Shown here piece by piece: positions 39,799-48,811 of a DNA stretch of 64,000 bases (the stretch's first letter is position 1; every line of letters starts with the position of its first letter). A program made the translations under genes and the position numbers. The DNA is from CAG-533 sp022779465 (GTDB taxonomy: Bacteria > Bacillota_I > Bacilli_A > RF39 > UBA660), in contig JALFTB010000035.1 of assembly GCA_022779465.1 (NCBI GenBank), positions 1-64,000 on the forward strand, given 5' to 3'. The notes under the pieces are model-generated. The model did not search any database and was not told the origin of the DNA. It worked only from the letters and a program-made list of their open reading frames with translations.

Positions 39799-42132
39799 GT
39801 TTTCAATAATTTCTAATCCTTCGTCTTTAATGAATGAAATAAATTTTGTTTTGAAATCTAGTAACTCATCAGATGTTAATGTCTTTTCGTTTGATCCAAC
39901 TGTGTAACGAATAGTAATCTTTTTAGTTGTTTCTTCTAAATAGATATCTATTAATTCTCTATTCATGATTATTGGACTAGTAAATTTATTTAAAGTATTA
40001 TCTAAATCTTGATAGAATGTTCCACGTTTAGTTATGATTGTATAATCTAAATAAGAACTTGGATATTTACTAATATCTTGATATTGATATGTTACTGGTT
40101 CAACATTTTCATACTTTTCAAAATCTAAATCAATTACAACAAATGATTTTTTCTTTGATATAGCATTACTTACTTGTCTATTAAATACATTAATATGACC
40201 AATAATGTTATTATTAACAACTATAGATAAATTTAATTCTGGATTATAGTAATTATCGCATTCATCTTTTAAGAATTTGATATTAACGTTCTTTAATTGA
40301 CTAAATAAGTTATAAACAATTTCTTTAGCTAGATAATAACCTTCTTTTAGATTATTATTGTTTCTTGTTAGTAAAATACTTAGATGTCTTTCTTGATTTT
40401 CACCTTGAACGGTTGTACCAATTTCGAATAAACCAAATTCATCATAAGTTTTAATGTTAATAGAAGCTGCTTCTAACATGCTTAATGATAAATCTTTTCT
40501 TAAGATATTATCTTCAGTTTTACCTAATAGTTTAGTATTATCAAATTCAACATTTATTTTCTTTAAAAATGATGTTTTATTCCATAAATATGTATGAATT
40601 TCACTTAAGTTATATTTAGTAGCTAAATAATTTTTTACTTCATATTCAGTGTCATATGTTGTTTCTGGAGTACCAAAGGTCATTGCCATTTTTAATGGTA
40701 CTTTATTAAAGTTTTCATAACCATAAATACGAGATATTTCTTCGATTACATCAGCAGCAATACTTATATCTTTAGTTGATCTAAAGGTTGGTGCAATTAC
40801 TTCAAATGAGTTAGTTTTATTTTCTACTTTAAATGATAGTGATTCTAAAATATCCATTACGGTTTTGTCATCAATATCAAATCCCATATATTTATATAGA
40901 TAACTTTTATCTAGGGTTATATGGTTTTCTTCTTGAACTGTTGGATAGATATCAGTCATAGCAGTACCAAGGGTTGCATCAGGATTTTCATCTTTTAATA
41001 ACTTAATGAATCTTCTAGTAGCAATAATTGCCATGTTTGGATCTAGGCTTTTTTCATATCTGGCACTTGCTTCAGTTCTTAGTCCTAATCTTATTGCTGT
41101 TTTTCTTACGGTTGAGGCTTCAAAGCAAGCAGATTCTAAAACAATACTATTAGTGTCTTCTACGATTTCACTATCTAAGCCACCCATTACTCCGGCAACT
41201 GCAAAGTATTTACCACCATTTTTAATCATTAGATCTTGATTTGTTAACTTTCTTTCATTGCCATCTAGAGTTGTGTATGTACTTCCTTCTTCAGCTAGAC
41301 CTACTTCGATGTCTTTTACGACTCTTGAATCGAAAGCGTGCATTGGTTGGCCTAGTTCTAACATTAAGTAGTTAGTTAAATCTACAATTAAATCGATGCT
41401 TCTCATACCAGCATAGTATAAGAATATTTGCATCCAAACTGGTGTTACATTGTTAGTTATATTATCTATTTTAGTACCAACATAGCGGTAACATAAATCC
41501 GGATTATTAATTTTAATTTTTAGTTTTTCACCTTCGGTTTGATTTTCTACTAAATCAAGTGGTATTAATTTATGACCAGTAATTGCAGCTATTTCCCTAG
41601 CAATACCATAATGACCCCATAAGTCTGGTCTATGAGTTAAACTTTTATTATCAATTTCAACAATTATGTCTTCTACTGGGAATAGTTTTTTGAAATCTTC
41701 ACCAATTGGAGTATTATCGGGTAATTCAATTATTCCTGAATGATCATCACTGATGCCAAGTTCTTTACCACTACACATCATACCATATGAATCTACTCCA
41801 ACCAATGGTCTTTTACTGATTTCAATATCACCAATATGACCACCAATTTTTATACAAGCACTTATTAAACCAACTCTAACATTGGGAGCACCACAAACTA
41901 TTTGAAGAATTTCTTTACCAGTATCAACTTTTAAAATATGTAATTTTTTTGATTCTGGGTGATCATTGCATTCGATAATTTTAGCTGTTACTACTCCATC
42001 GAATTGATTTCCTTTAACTTCAACGCCTTCTACTTCAGCAGTTCTAATTGTGAATTTATCCCAGATTGAAAGGAAATCGATATCTTCACTTTTTTCAATA
42101 TGTTTTTTTAGTATATTACATGATATTTTCAT
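39796..42132 (-). CDS. pheT: Phenylalanine-tRNA ligase beta subunit
   Basis: PheT is the structural and editing subunit of the heterotetrameric enzyme. The 778-residue chain has the N-terminal EMAP-like tRNA-binding domain (GVVTAKIIECNDHPESKKLH, IVCGAPNVRVG), the B3/B4 editing domain (VDLTNYLMLELGQPMHAFD), the B5 domain with DNA-binding-like fold, a synthetase-like core (RTEASARYEKSLDPN) and a C-terminal anticodon-binding FDX domain (SKYPSSYLDYTIITKRGTFY and on). It starts eight bases after pheS and is under the same T-box. Confidence 0.97.
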   Translation of the reverse strand: MKISCNILKKHIEKSEDIDFLSIWDKFTIRTAEVEGVEVKGNQFDGVVTAKIIECNDHPESKKLHILKVDTGKEILQIVCGAPNVRVGLISACIKIGGHIGDIEISKRPLVGVDSYGMMCSGKELGISDDHSGIIELPDNTPIGEDFKKLFPVEDIIVEIDNKSLTHRPDLWGHYGIAREIAAITGHKLIPLDLVENQTEGEKLKIKINNPDLCYRYVGTKIDNITNNVTPVWMQIFLYYAGMRSIDLIVDLTNYLMLELGQPMHAFDSRVVKDIEVGLAEEGSTYTTLDGNERKLTNQDLMIKNGGKYFAVAGVMGGLDSEIVEDTNSIVLESACFEASTVRKTAIRLGLRTEASARYEKSLDPNMAIIATRRFIKLLKDENPDATLGTAMTDIYPTVQEENHITLDKSYLYKYMGFDIDDKTVMDILESLSFKVENKTNSFEVIAPTFRSTKDISIAADVIEEISRIYGYENFNKVPLKMAMTFGTPETTYDTEYEVKNYLATKYNLSEIHTYLWNKTSFLKKINVEFDNTKLLGKTEDNILRKDLSLSMLEAASINIKTYDEFGLFEIGTTVQGENQERHLSILLTRNNNNLKEGYYLAKEIVYNLFSQLKNVNIKFLKDECDNYYNPELNLSIVVNNNIIGHINVFNRQVSNAISKKKSFVVIDLDFEKYENVEPVTYQYQDISKYPSSYLDYTIITKRGTFYQDLDNTLNKFTSPIIMNRELIDIYLEETTKKITIRYTVGSNEKTLTSDELLDFKTKFISFIKDEGLEIIEN

Positions 42133-42140
42133 ATTTTCAC

Positions 42141-43151
42141 CTACCTTACATTAAAGTTTTCTAAGTATCTTAAATCTCCTGAATTAAGTACTCTTATATC
42201 ATTAATTTTATATTTCATCATTGCCAATCTTGTTAAACCAATCCCAAAGGCAAAGCCACTATATTTTGTGCTATCTATACCACTTTCTTCTAAGACATTT
42301 GGATGAATCATTCCACATGGACATAATTCTAACCAACCAGAATTTTTACATGTTGGACATCCTTTACCATCACAGATTGTACATGAACAATCTAATTCAA
42401 AACCTGGTTCAGTAAATGGGAAATAACCTGGTCTTAATCTAACTTTAATATCTTTATGGAATACTTCTTTTAAAATTCCTTCCATGGTATAAATAAGATT
42501 ACTAATTGAAATTTTTTCATCAATTACCATACCTTCTAATTGGAAGAATGTATTTTCATGGCATGCATCTAAATCTTCATTACGGAAGCATCTTCCTGGA
42601 GCACATAGTTTAATTGGTGCACCATGTTTTTGCATTCCTCTTACTTGAAGGGCACTTGTTTGAGTACGTAAAAGCATACCATTATCTAACCAATATGTAT
42701 CTTGCATATCACGTGCTGGATGTGTTTTAGGAACATTTAAAGCTTCAAAGTTATAATATTCAGTTTCCATTTCAGGACCAGATAATACCATGAATCCCAT
42801 GTTTTTTAGAATGTTTGATACTTCTCTACCAACAAGTGTAACTGGATGCAAAGAACCATGTTTACATTTGCAAGGAATAGTTGGATCAAATGTTAATACT
42901 TCTTTACTATTTGATGCTTCGTCTAATTTAGTTGTAAATAATTCTTCAAAGTCTTTTTTGATCTTATTAAATAATGGACCATATTCCTTTTTGTCTTCAA
43001 CTGACATATTTTTGATTTCTGACATGTAATTAGCTAATTCACTCTTTTTTCCTAAATATTTAGATTTAATATTTAAGAAATCATTTTCATTTTTGATTAG
43101 ATCAGCTTCTTGTTTAGCTCTTTCTACTAAATCTTTTAATTGTTCTTTCAT
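42141..43151 (-). CDS. pheS: Phenylalanine-tRNA ligase alpha subunit
   Basis: PheS is the catalytic subunit that attaches phenylalanine to tRNA-Phe. I start it at the ATG at 43151 (MKEQLKDLVERAKQ, 336 aa), four or five bases after GGAGG; a frame reaching 43163 would include that site. An N-terminal coiled coil binds tRNA (about 1-85). Motif 2 is LLRTQTSALQVRGM with CFRNEDLDACHENTFFQLEG, and motif 3 is SGFAFGIGLTRLAMMKY. An extra cysteine cluster (CSCTICDGKGCPTC, then CPCG) is inserted near residue 265, a zinc-binding-like insert seen in some bacteria. Confidence 0.96.
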   Translation of the reverse strand: MKEQLKDLVERAKQEADLIKNENDFLNIKSKYLGKKSELANYMSEIKNMSVEDKKEYGPLFNKIKKDFEELFTTKLDEASNSKEVLTFDPTIPCKCKHGSLHPVTLVGREVSNILKNMGFMVLSGPEMETEYYNFEALNVPKTHPARDMQDTYWLDNGMLLRTQTSALQVRGMQKHGAPIKLCAPGRCFRNEDLDACHENTFFQLEGMVIDEKISISNLIYTMEGILKEVFHKDIKVRLRPGYFPFTEPGFELDCSCTICDGKGCPTCKNSGWLELCPCGMIHPNVLEESGIDSTKYSGFAFGIGLTRLAMMKYKINDIRVLNSGDLRYLENFNVR

Positions 43152-43164
43152 TTTTACCTCCATT

Positions 43165-43375
43165 AAAAAAATTCATAAACTAAAGGACGACTTATAGCCG
43201 TGGTACCACCTTAATTCATGAATTACATGCTCTTATTCGGATAACGCCCGTCTGCGATTAATGCTCCTATATTGAAATTCATTACATACTTTAATTTATA
43301 AATACTCTCAGCTAATAATATTTACTCTCTTTAAATTGGTATGTAACTACTTAGATATATTCTTCGCATTACAAT
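43165..43375 (-). ncRNA. T-box riboswitch controlling pheS-pheT
   Basis: The T-box sequence AAGGTGGTACCACGG is read on the minus strand at 43196-43215, just upstream of pheS. AATTCATGAATTAAGG can pair with CCTTTAGTTTATGAATT to form the terminator, which ends in seven T, or the T-box can join the antiterminator. Upstream is a long Stem I region with an AGAGAGTA-like box near 43319-43330 and a plausible UUC specifier within GAATTTCAATA (about 43270-43280). Uncharged tRNA-Phe would allow readthrough. The T-box is certain; the exact specifier position is inferred. Confidence 0.92.
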
Positions 43376-43379
43376 TTTG

Positions 43380-43408
43380 ATTTTAACATTAAATAATCGT
43401 TAAGTCAA
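43380..43408 (-). promoter_or_regulatory. Promoter of the pheST T-box transcript
   Basis: TTGACT (43403-43408), 17 bases, TAAAAT (43380-43385) on the minus strand, directly upstream of the leader. Confidence 0.75.
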
Positions 43409-43411
43409 TTG

Positions 43412-44017
43412 TTAATATGCAGTATTTATGTAGGTTTTATAGTTATCATAAGGGATTTCTTCATATTTTTCATTATATGGATGAGATATTTTAATTTTAG
43501 TTGTATCTTTACTATATAAATTATTTAAATTATTTGTAGATACTCCAACTACTTCATTATTTTGATAATAAACAAAAGAAATTGATAGTTCATTTAATGT
43601 AAATTTTGAATTGTTAGTAACATATACTTCGTAATTACCTTCAGCGTTGTGTGTTTCTAAATTTATATCATTTTCATAAGTATCTTGATATTTAGAAATA
43701 TTAGGGATAACTTCAATAGTTTTGGAATCATAATTATTGGGTGTTTTAAATAATTGATAAACTATTTCATGATTAGGAGTAATTGCATTAATTGTTGATT
43801 CATCTTCAGATATTTTATTTTTATCTTTGTCATAAAAAATAGTTTTGATAGTTAAATCTATATTTTCTTTATTCTTATTAGTTATAAAGTATATTAAACG
43901 ATTATCTTTACCAGTTGCTTCTTTGATATTTATATTTCCTTTTAGGGAGTCATCACCTTTTTTTGTGCAGCCAAATGTACATAATAAACACAATAATAAT
44001 ATAAGCATTTTTTTCAT
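43412..44017 (-). CDS. Lipoprotein of unknown function
   Basis: The 201-residue protein has a type II signal sequence (MKKMLILLLCLLCTFGCTKK), with the lipidated cysteine near residue 17, so it is a substrate for Lgt. The mature part contains two FxIxN-type beta-sandwich segments (IYFITNKNKENIDLTIKTIF; YEVYVTNNSKFTLNELSISF). These resemble the FxLYD or ARM-like repeats of surface lipoproteins, each with conserved N-x-(S/T)-x3-L. This suggests two Ig-like domains. Its partner is unknown. It lies between the YfcC transporter gene and the pheST promoter. Confidence 0.75.
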   Translation of the reverse strand: MKKMLILLLCLLCTFGCTKKGDDSLKGNINIKEATGKDNRLIYFITNKNKENIDLTIKTIFYDKDKNKISEDESTINAITPNHEIVYQLFKTPNNYDSKTIEVIPNISKYQDTYENDINLETHNAEGNYEVYVTNNSKFTLNELSISFVYYQNNEVVGVSTNNLNNLYSKDTTKIKISHPYNEKYEEIPYDNYKTYINTAY

Positions 44018-44039
44018 TGTATCACCTATCTTTATTATA

Positions 44040-44063
44040 CAAAAAAAGACACAATGTGTCTTC
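44040..44063 (-). terminator. Terminator of the YfcC-like transporter gene
   Basis: An AGACAC/GTGTCT hairpin followed by seven T on the minus strand immediately after the stop codon. Confidence 0.75.
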
Positions 44064-44068
44064 TTTAA

Positions 44069-45466
44069 TTAACAAATAATTAATAATAATACAACAATTA
44101 TTGCTAACATAATAAGTAAGAATTTCCAAATATATTTCATCCATTCTTTATATGAGATTCCTAAGTATGATAATCCCATTAAAAGGATGGCTGAAGATGG
44201 AATGAAAAATCCTACATAACCATATGTTAATTGTAATATTAAAGCAATTTGATCTGTTAAGTCTGCAAATTTAGTTGTTAAGAATGTTCCAATTAAATTA
44301 ACAGTGTATGAATATTCTACAGTAAATGCTGATGTTAATAATCCTGAAATTGTAGTTAGCAATACATTAAATTTATCACTTAATGAGATAATCCAATTTA
44401 CAATTGTAGGGATTACTGGGAACATAGCTGTGAATTCTAATGTTAAGTAAGATAATAATAGTAATACTACCATTTTACCTACTTTTTTAAATCCTTCACC
44501 ATATGCTGTAATAAATTCATCCATACTGATATGATAAATCCATTTTACTAATAATGAAGCGATTAACATAATGATTTGAATACCAAAGATATCCCAAGAG
44601 CCAAATTCTTTAACAGATCCTAAAATATATCCGAAGATTGGTGAATCAAATACTTCATATTGTAAAATGTTTTCTGTTGCTGTTTTAAACCAAGTAATGC
44701 CAAATACTTCTTCCCATGGTAAATATGCCATGATAGATACTATAGCTGTTAAAACAAGTACTATAGCTAAAGGCCATACTTTGTCTTTTTTAGTAACATT
44801 AGTTTCTTCAAACATATCTTTAATTTCTTCGTCTTTTGTAGGTTTATGTTTAACAAGACGTAATACAGTAAAGATATTAAATACAACATATGTTAAACCA
44901 AATACTAATAATTTAGCCCATAATAATGTACTATATTCTACTGATAAGTATTGAACATTAACTCCTACAATTTTAGTACTATATACTGTACCTAAAGCAC
45001 CAACTAATATAGAACCAAATGTTGTAACGAATGCTGTAATTTTATCTAAGCCCATTTTTCTCATTATTGTAATAAAGAATGGAACAACAGCTATTAATAA
45101 AATGTATTCATTTGTTACAGCAGAAATTGCAGCAATAATGAACGAAACTACTAATGTGAATAATATTTCCTTTCCTTTAAATGTTTCTGCCATTTTTGCA
45201 GTTAATTTTTGGTATCCGGCAGTTTTAGATAATACTTGATAGAAACCACCTAAGACAAATAAGAATGTTACTAATACAGTAAAATAATACATTCCTAATA
45301 ATCCATAAGTGAAGAAATCAAATATACCAACTCTTGTTATATCATTTGAAGTTAATTCAGCACCAGAGAAATATCCTTGGGGAATAACCCATGTTAATAA
45401 AACAGAAATTAGTACCATGATACCTGCAATCTTAACTAAATCATGTTTTTCTGCAAATTTTTTCAT
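44069..45466 (-). CDS. YfcC/ArcD-like ion transporter superfamily permease
   Basis: The 465-residue protein has about 12 hydrophobic helices. It starts KKFAEKHDLVKIAGIMVLIS with VLLTWVIPQGYFSGAE, a pattern of the YfcC (COG1288) family of putative short-chain acid, amino acid or basic amino acid carriers. Later ISAVTNEYILLIAVVPFFIT and FFIPSSAILLMGLSYLGISY match the two halves of a DASS/IT-superfamily fold with re-entrant loops rich in N and S. The substrate cannot be told from sequence. It has no operon partner; upstream is lysS with its own terminator. Confidence 0.82.
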   Translation of the reverse strand: MKKFAEKHDLVKIAGIMVLISVLLTWVIPQGYFSGAELTSNDITRVGIFDFFTYGLLGMYYFTVLVTFLFVLGGFYQVLSKTAGYQKLTAKMAETFKGKEILFTLVVSFIIAAISAVTNEYILLIAVVPFFITIMRKMGLDKITAFVTTFGSILVGALGTVYSTKIVGVNVQYLSVEYSTLLWAKLLVFGLTYVVFNIFTVLRLVKHKPTKDEEIKDMFEETNVTKKDKVWPLAIVLVLTAIVSIMAYLPWEEVFGITWFKTATENILQYEVFDSPIFGYILGSVKEFGSWDIFGIQIIMLIASLLVKWIYHISMDEFITAYGEGFKKVGKMVVLLLLSYLTLEFTAMFPVIPTIVNWIISLSDKFNVLLTTISGLLTSAFTVEYSYTVNLIGTFLTTKFADLTDQIALILQLTYGYVGFFIPSSAILLMGLSYLGISYKEWMKYIWKFLLIMLAIIVVLLLIIC

Positions 45467-45537
45467 TTCTAACCTCCTCTATTAACATTATAACATTATT
45501 AGATATAAATAAAAAAGTTTTTTTGCATTTTTCGACT

Positions 45538-45564
45538 AAAAAAAGCCTATAATTAGGCTTTTTT
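45538..45564 (-). terminator. Terminator of lysS
   Basis: An AAAAGCCT/AGGCTTTT stem with a T-run on the minus strand overlaps the lysS stop. Confidence 0.8.
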
Positions 45565-47037
45565 CTTCATTGTTGGGAATAATATTACGTCTCTGATGCT
45601 TGTTGATTCAGTAAAGAACATAACTAAACGATCAATTCCGTATCCAATTCCACCTGCTGGAGGCATTCCATATTCTAAAGCTTCGATGAAATCCATATCA
45701 ATATCGTTAGCTTCATCGTTACCAAGTTCTCTTTCTTTTAATTGATCTTCAAATCTTTCTAATTGGTCAATAGGATCATTTAACTCAGTATACGCATTTG
45801 CAAATTCTTTACCACCAATAAATAATTCAAAACGATCTACAAAACGAGGATCTTCTGGATTTCTTTTAGTTAATGGAGATATTTCAACTGGATGACCATA
45901 TAAGAATGTTGGTTGGATTAAGGTTTCTTCAACGTATTTTTCAAAGAATAAATTAATAATATGTCCAACGCTCTTTTGATGTTCTTCAACTTCAATATTA
46001 TGTTCTTTAGCTAATTCTAAAGCTTCTTCTATTGTCATTTCTTTTTGGAAATCAATTCCAGTTTGTTCTTTGATAGCATCTACCATGCTAACTCTTTTCC
46101 ATGGACCTTCTAAATCAATTTCATTGTCATTCCAGTTATATGTATATTTTCCAAATACTTCTTTAGCAATGGTTTTAAACATATTTTCTGTCATTTCCAT
46201 CATACCTTCTAGATTTGAATATGCTTGATATGCTTCCATTAAGGTAAATTCTGGATTATGCATTGGATCCATACCTTCATTTCTAAAGGTTCTACCAATT
46301 TCATAAACTGATTCCATACCACCAACTAATAGTCTTTTTAAAGGTAATTCTAAGGCTATTCTAAGGTACATATCCATATCTTGAGTATTATGATGAGTTA
46401 TGAATGGTCTAGCAGATGCTCCGGTTAAAAGGGTATTTAAAATAGGGGTTTCAACTTCAGTAAATCCACGATTATCCATAAAGTTTTGTATACATCTAAT
46501 AATTCTAGGTCTAGTAAAAGCTACTTTTTTAGAATCTTCATTCATGATTAAGTCAACATATCTACGACGATATCTTTCTTCAATATCAGTTAAGCCATGG
46601 AACTTTTCAGGTAATGGTCTTAAGGCTTTTACTAAATGAGTATATTCTTGGCATTTTAAAGTTATTTCACCAGTTTGGGTTTTCATAACTTTACCAGTTA
46701 CACCAACAATATCACCAATGTCGGCAGTCTTAAATAGTGTATAAGTTTCTTCTCCTACATCATTAATAGAAATATAAATTTGAATTTTACCACTTTTATC
46801 TTGAATACTGAAGAATGATGCTTTACCCATTTTACGAATAAACATAATTCTTCCTGCTACTGTATAGACATCATTAATGTTTTCAAATGCATCATGTTCG
46901 ACACCTTGATATTTTTCTTTGATTTCAGCGGCTAAAGCGGTTCTTTCAAAGCGATGACCAAATGGATCAATTCCTTGTTCTCTAATTTTTTGAGCTTTTT
47001 CTCTTCTAATTAATTCTTGATCAGTAAATTCTCTCAT
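45553..47037 (-). CDS. lysS: Class II lysine-tRNA ligase
   Basis: LysS charges tRNA-Lys. The 494-residue protein has an N-terminal OB anticodon domain (VYTVAGRIMFIRKMGKASFF), then motif 1 (FMDNRGFTEVETPILNTLLT), motif 2 (RTFRNEGMDPMHNPEFTLME) and motif 3 (ALEYGMPPAGGIGYGIDRLV). Length and motifs are typical. Control is by its own T-box leader, which is uncommon but known for lysS. It does not sit in the dusB-lysS operon of Bacillus; the dus gene is 27 kb away in this window. Confidence 0.97.
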   Translation of the reverse strand: MREFTDQELIRREKAQKIREQGIDPFGHRFERTALAAEIKEKYQGVEHDAFENINDVYTVAGRIMFIRKMGKASFFSIQDKSGKIQIYISINDVGEETYTLFKTADIGDIVGVTGKVMKTQTGEITLKCQEYTHLVKALRPLPEKFHGLTDIEERYRRRYVDLIMNEDSKKVAFTRPRIIRCIQNFMDNRGFTEVETPILNTLLTGASARPFITHHNTQDMDMYLRIALELPLKRLLVGGMESVYEIGRTFRNEGMDPMHNPEFTLMEAYQAYSNLEGMMEMTENMFKTIAKEVFGKYTYNWNDNEIDLEGPWKRVSMVDAIKEQTGIDFQKEMTIEEALELAKEHNIEVEEHQKSVGHIINLFFEKYVEETLIQPTFLYGHPVEISPLTKRNPEDPRFVDRFELFIGGKEFANAYTELNDPIDQLERFEDQLKERELGNDEANDIDMDFIEALEYGMPPAGGIGYGIDRLVMFFTESTSIRDVILFPTMKKKA

Positions 47038-47054
47038 AATAATCCTTCTTTCTA

Positions 47055-47262
47055 AAATAAAAAAAGTTAATGATTAAAGGGACGAATAGTCGTGGTACCA
47101 CCCTTCTTCAATCATTAACTGATCCTCTTAATTGATAACGGTAATTTACCGGATAACTCACTCCAAGGTTTTTATTCATATTACTTTACTATTAACTTAC
47201 ACCAACCGTTAACTCTCTATAAGTAAGACATAATATTACTCGTCCTCTTCTTTGATTTATGC
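47055..47262 (-). ncRNA. T-box riboswitch controlling lysS
   Basis: The T-box sequence GAAGGGTGGTACCACG is read on the minus strand at 47091-47108. AGTTAATGATTGAAG pairs with CTTTAATCATTAACT to form a terminator with seven T (47063-47120). The upstream Stem I region has an AGAGAG box near 47212-47218 and a likely AAA specifier in the GAATAAAAACC stretch (about 47165-47175). Uncharged tRNA-Lys should induce lysS. The element is certain; the specifier position is inferred from the downstream gene. Confidence 0.92.
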
Positions 47263-47266
47263 CTAG

Positions 47267-47295
47267 ATAATACTATAAAAAATATAATTTGTCAA
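47267..47295 (-). promoter_or_regulatory. Promoter of the lysS T-box transcript
   Basis: TTGACA (47290-47295), 17 bases, TATTAT (47267-47272) on the minus strand. Confidence 0.8.
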
Positions 47296-47298
47296 ACA

Positions 47299-47326
47299 GA
47301 ATATTTTATTTTTATTTACATAATTT
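47299..47326 (+). promoter_or_regulatory. Mother-cell-sigma-like promoter of gerQ
   Basis: GAATATT (47299-47305) matches the sigma-E -35 consensus KMATATT exactly. After 13 bases CATAATTT (47319-47326) matches the -10 consensus CATAMAHT at 7 of 8 positions. The following TATATAGAGGTGA is shared with the collagen-like operon. The region is AT-rich, so chance matching must be tested. Confidence 0.5.
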
Positions 47327-47343
47327 ATATAGAGGTGATTTTA

Positions 47344-47682
47344 ATGAATGGTGCTTATTATCCAAATGCTAATTATCAAGGAGATATGAATTTAAATAAT
47401 GCTCCTATTGGTAATGATGTTGATAATGAACAAAGTTATATTGAAAATATTTTAAGATTAAATAAAGGAAAAAGGGCTAAGGCATATTTTTCTTTTCCGG
47501 ATTCTAACACTTGGAGAGATAAAATATTTGAAGGTATTATTGAAGAAGCTGGTAAAGATCATTTAGTTATGAGTGATCCTAAGACTGGTAAATGGCAACT
47601 AATTTTACTAATCTATCTTAACTTTGTAGAGTTTGATGAAAAGATTGTTTATAATCATTCTTATTCAGAGATAACTTATTAG
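47344..47682 (+). CDS. gerQ: Spore coat protein GerQ homologue
   Basis: GerQ (YwdL) is an inner spore-coat protein of Bacillus, cross-linked by transglutaminase and needed to retain the germination hydrolase CwlJ. The 112-residue product has a short variable N-terminus rich in Asn and Tyr (NGAYYPNANYQGDMN). The family core then runs from QSYIENILRLNKGKRAKAYF through FEGIIEEAGKDHLVMSDPKT to LLIYLNFVEFDEKIVYN. The ATG at 47344 follows GAGGTG by six bases. It is one of three plus-strand genes and ends by overlapping the convergent MBL gene by 18 bases. ung lies 2 kb away; in Bacillus both belong to the ywd locus. Confidence 0.85.
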   Translation: MNGAYYPNANYQGDMNLNNAPIGNDVDNEQSYIENILRLNKGKRAKAYFSFPDSNTWRDKIFEGIIEEAGKDHLVMSDPKTGKWQLILLIYLNFVEFDEKIVYNHSYSEITY

Positions 47683-48180
47683 ATTGTTTATTTCTTCTTT
47701 TAATGTTGTTTTAGGACCATGACCAGGATATATAATTATGTCTTGGTCATATTTTATTATTTGAGAAATACTTTTTTGCATTTCTTGAAAATTTCCAGAA
47801 GGTAAATCATATCTTCCGATGCTTCCTTTAAAAATAAAATCTCCACAAAATAGATTTTTATCAAAGAGATAACTTACTAAATCACTTTTATGTCCAGGAG
47901 TTTTGATAACTTTAAAAGAGAATGAACCGATGGTGTTAATATCTTCTTTTAAGTTGGAGATATCATAGACGGGACAGTTATATTTTTCTTTTATAGTGTT
48001 TAATGCTCCTATATGATCAAAGTGATGATGGGTAATTAGAATACCAATTACTTCTTTATTTATTTCGTTTATTATTTTATTTGGTTCTTCTCCGGGGTCT
48101 ATTATTAGAGTTTGATTATTTTTAGTCAAGATATAACAGTTAGTTTGTAATGGTCCTACTACGATAGTTTTAATTTCCAT
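47665..48180 (-). CDS. Metallo-beta-lactamase fold hydrolase, glyoxalase II-like
   Basis: The 171-residue protein is a short MBL enzyme of the YqgX/glyoxalase II-like group. The zinc motif HHHFDHIGAL (H-x-H-x-D-H) is near residue 51, a second metal histidine lies in TPGHKSD, the bridging Asp in NLFCGDFIF and the last His in YPGHGPKT. It starts KTIVVGPLQTNCYIL, typical for this group, which hydrolyses thioesters or related metabolites. It lacks the C-terminal substrate domain of true glyoxalase II. It converges on gerQ and diverges from the LemA-like gene. Confidence 0.9.
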   Translation of the reverse strand: MEIKTIVVGPLQTNCYILTKNNQTLIIDPGEEPNKIINEINKEVIGILITHHHFDHIGALNTIKEKYNCPVYDISNLKEDINTIGSFSFKVIKTPGHKSDLVSYLFDKNLFCGDFIFKGSIGRYDLPSGNFQEMQKSISQIIKYDQDIIIYPGHGPKTTLKEEINNLISYL

Positions 48181-48237
48181 TTTTTATCACCTTAGTAAGT
48201 ATAACATAAAATATTTGTATTTTTTTGAATTATTATA

Positions 48238-48246
48238 TGCTATAAT
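48238..48246 (+). promoter_or_regulatory. Extended -10 upstream of the LemA-like gene
   Basis: TGCTATAAT, a perfect extended -10, lies about 10 bases before the AAGGTG ribosome binding site. The -35 is poor, as allowed with an extended -10. Confidence 0.55.
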
Positions 48247-48262
48247 TATTTAAGGTGAAAGT

Positions 48263-48811
48263 ATGGATGGTATTATGACTATACTTCTTACAATTGTAAT
48301 ATTGGTAGGAGTAGTTACAATTATTTATATTGTTAATTTTAATAATTTACAAGCTTATAAGATTAAGATTAATGAAGCAGAAAGTATTATTGATGATTTA
48401 TTAAGAAAAAAATATGATAATTTATTATTAATTAAAGATGTTATTGTAGAAGAAACTGATGTTGATGCAAAGGTTTTTGATGAACTAAAAAAATTCAAAA
48501 CTATGAATATTTCAAGTTTTGATTTTGAAAGAAAACTTACAGAAATTAATAATTTAATTGATAAAATTAAATCTGATTATGAAAATTTAAATAGTGATGT
48601 TAGATTTAATAATTATTATACAGAAATTTATGAATGTAATGAAAAATTAGAAGCTACTAAGAGTTTTTATAATAAATATACTAATTTATTAAATAAAACA
48701 ATTAAGAAGTTCCCTTCAAATATTATTGCTTTTATTCATCATATTAAAGTACAGACTTTCTTTGATGGAAAAGATATGTTTGATGATGATATAAATGATT
48801 TTAAGTTATAA
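48263..48811 (+). CDS. LemA family membrane protein
   Basis: The 182-residue protein has one N-terminal membrane helix (about residues 5-25). A helical body with the LemA pattern follows: NFNNLQAYKIKINEAESIID and LLRKKYDNLLLIK near the start, NEKLEATKSFYNKYTNLLNK in the middle, and the family-typical KKFPSNIIAFI with FF-x-G-K near the end. Classic LemA has more basic residues in the first helix pair, so this is a divergent member. LemA proteins are outer-membrane-facing or cell-surface helical bundles of unclear function. It has its own promoter and terminator. Confidence 0.8.
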   Translation: MDGIMTILLTIVILVGVVTIIYIVNFNNLQAYKIKINEAESIIDDLLRKKYDNLLLIKDVIVEETDVDAKVFDELKKFKTMNISSFDFERKLTEINNLIDKIKSDYENLNSDVRFNNYYTEIYECNEKLEATKSFYNKYTNLLNKTIKKFPSNIIAFIHHIKVQTFFDGKDMFDDDINDFKL

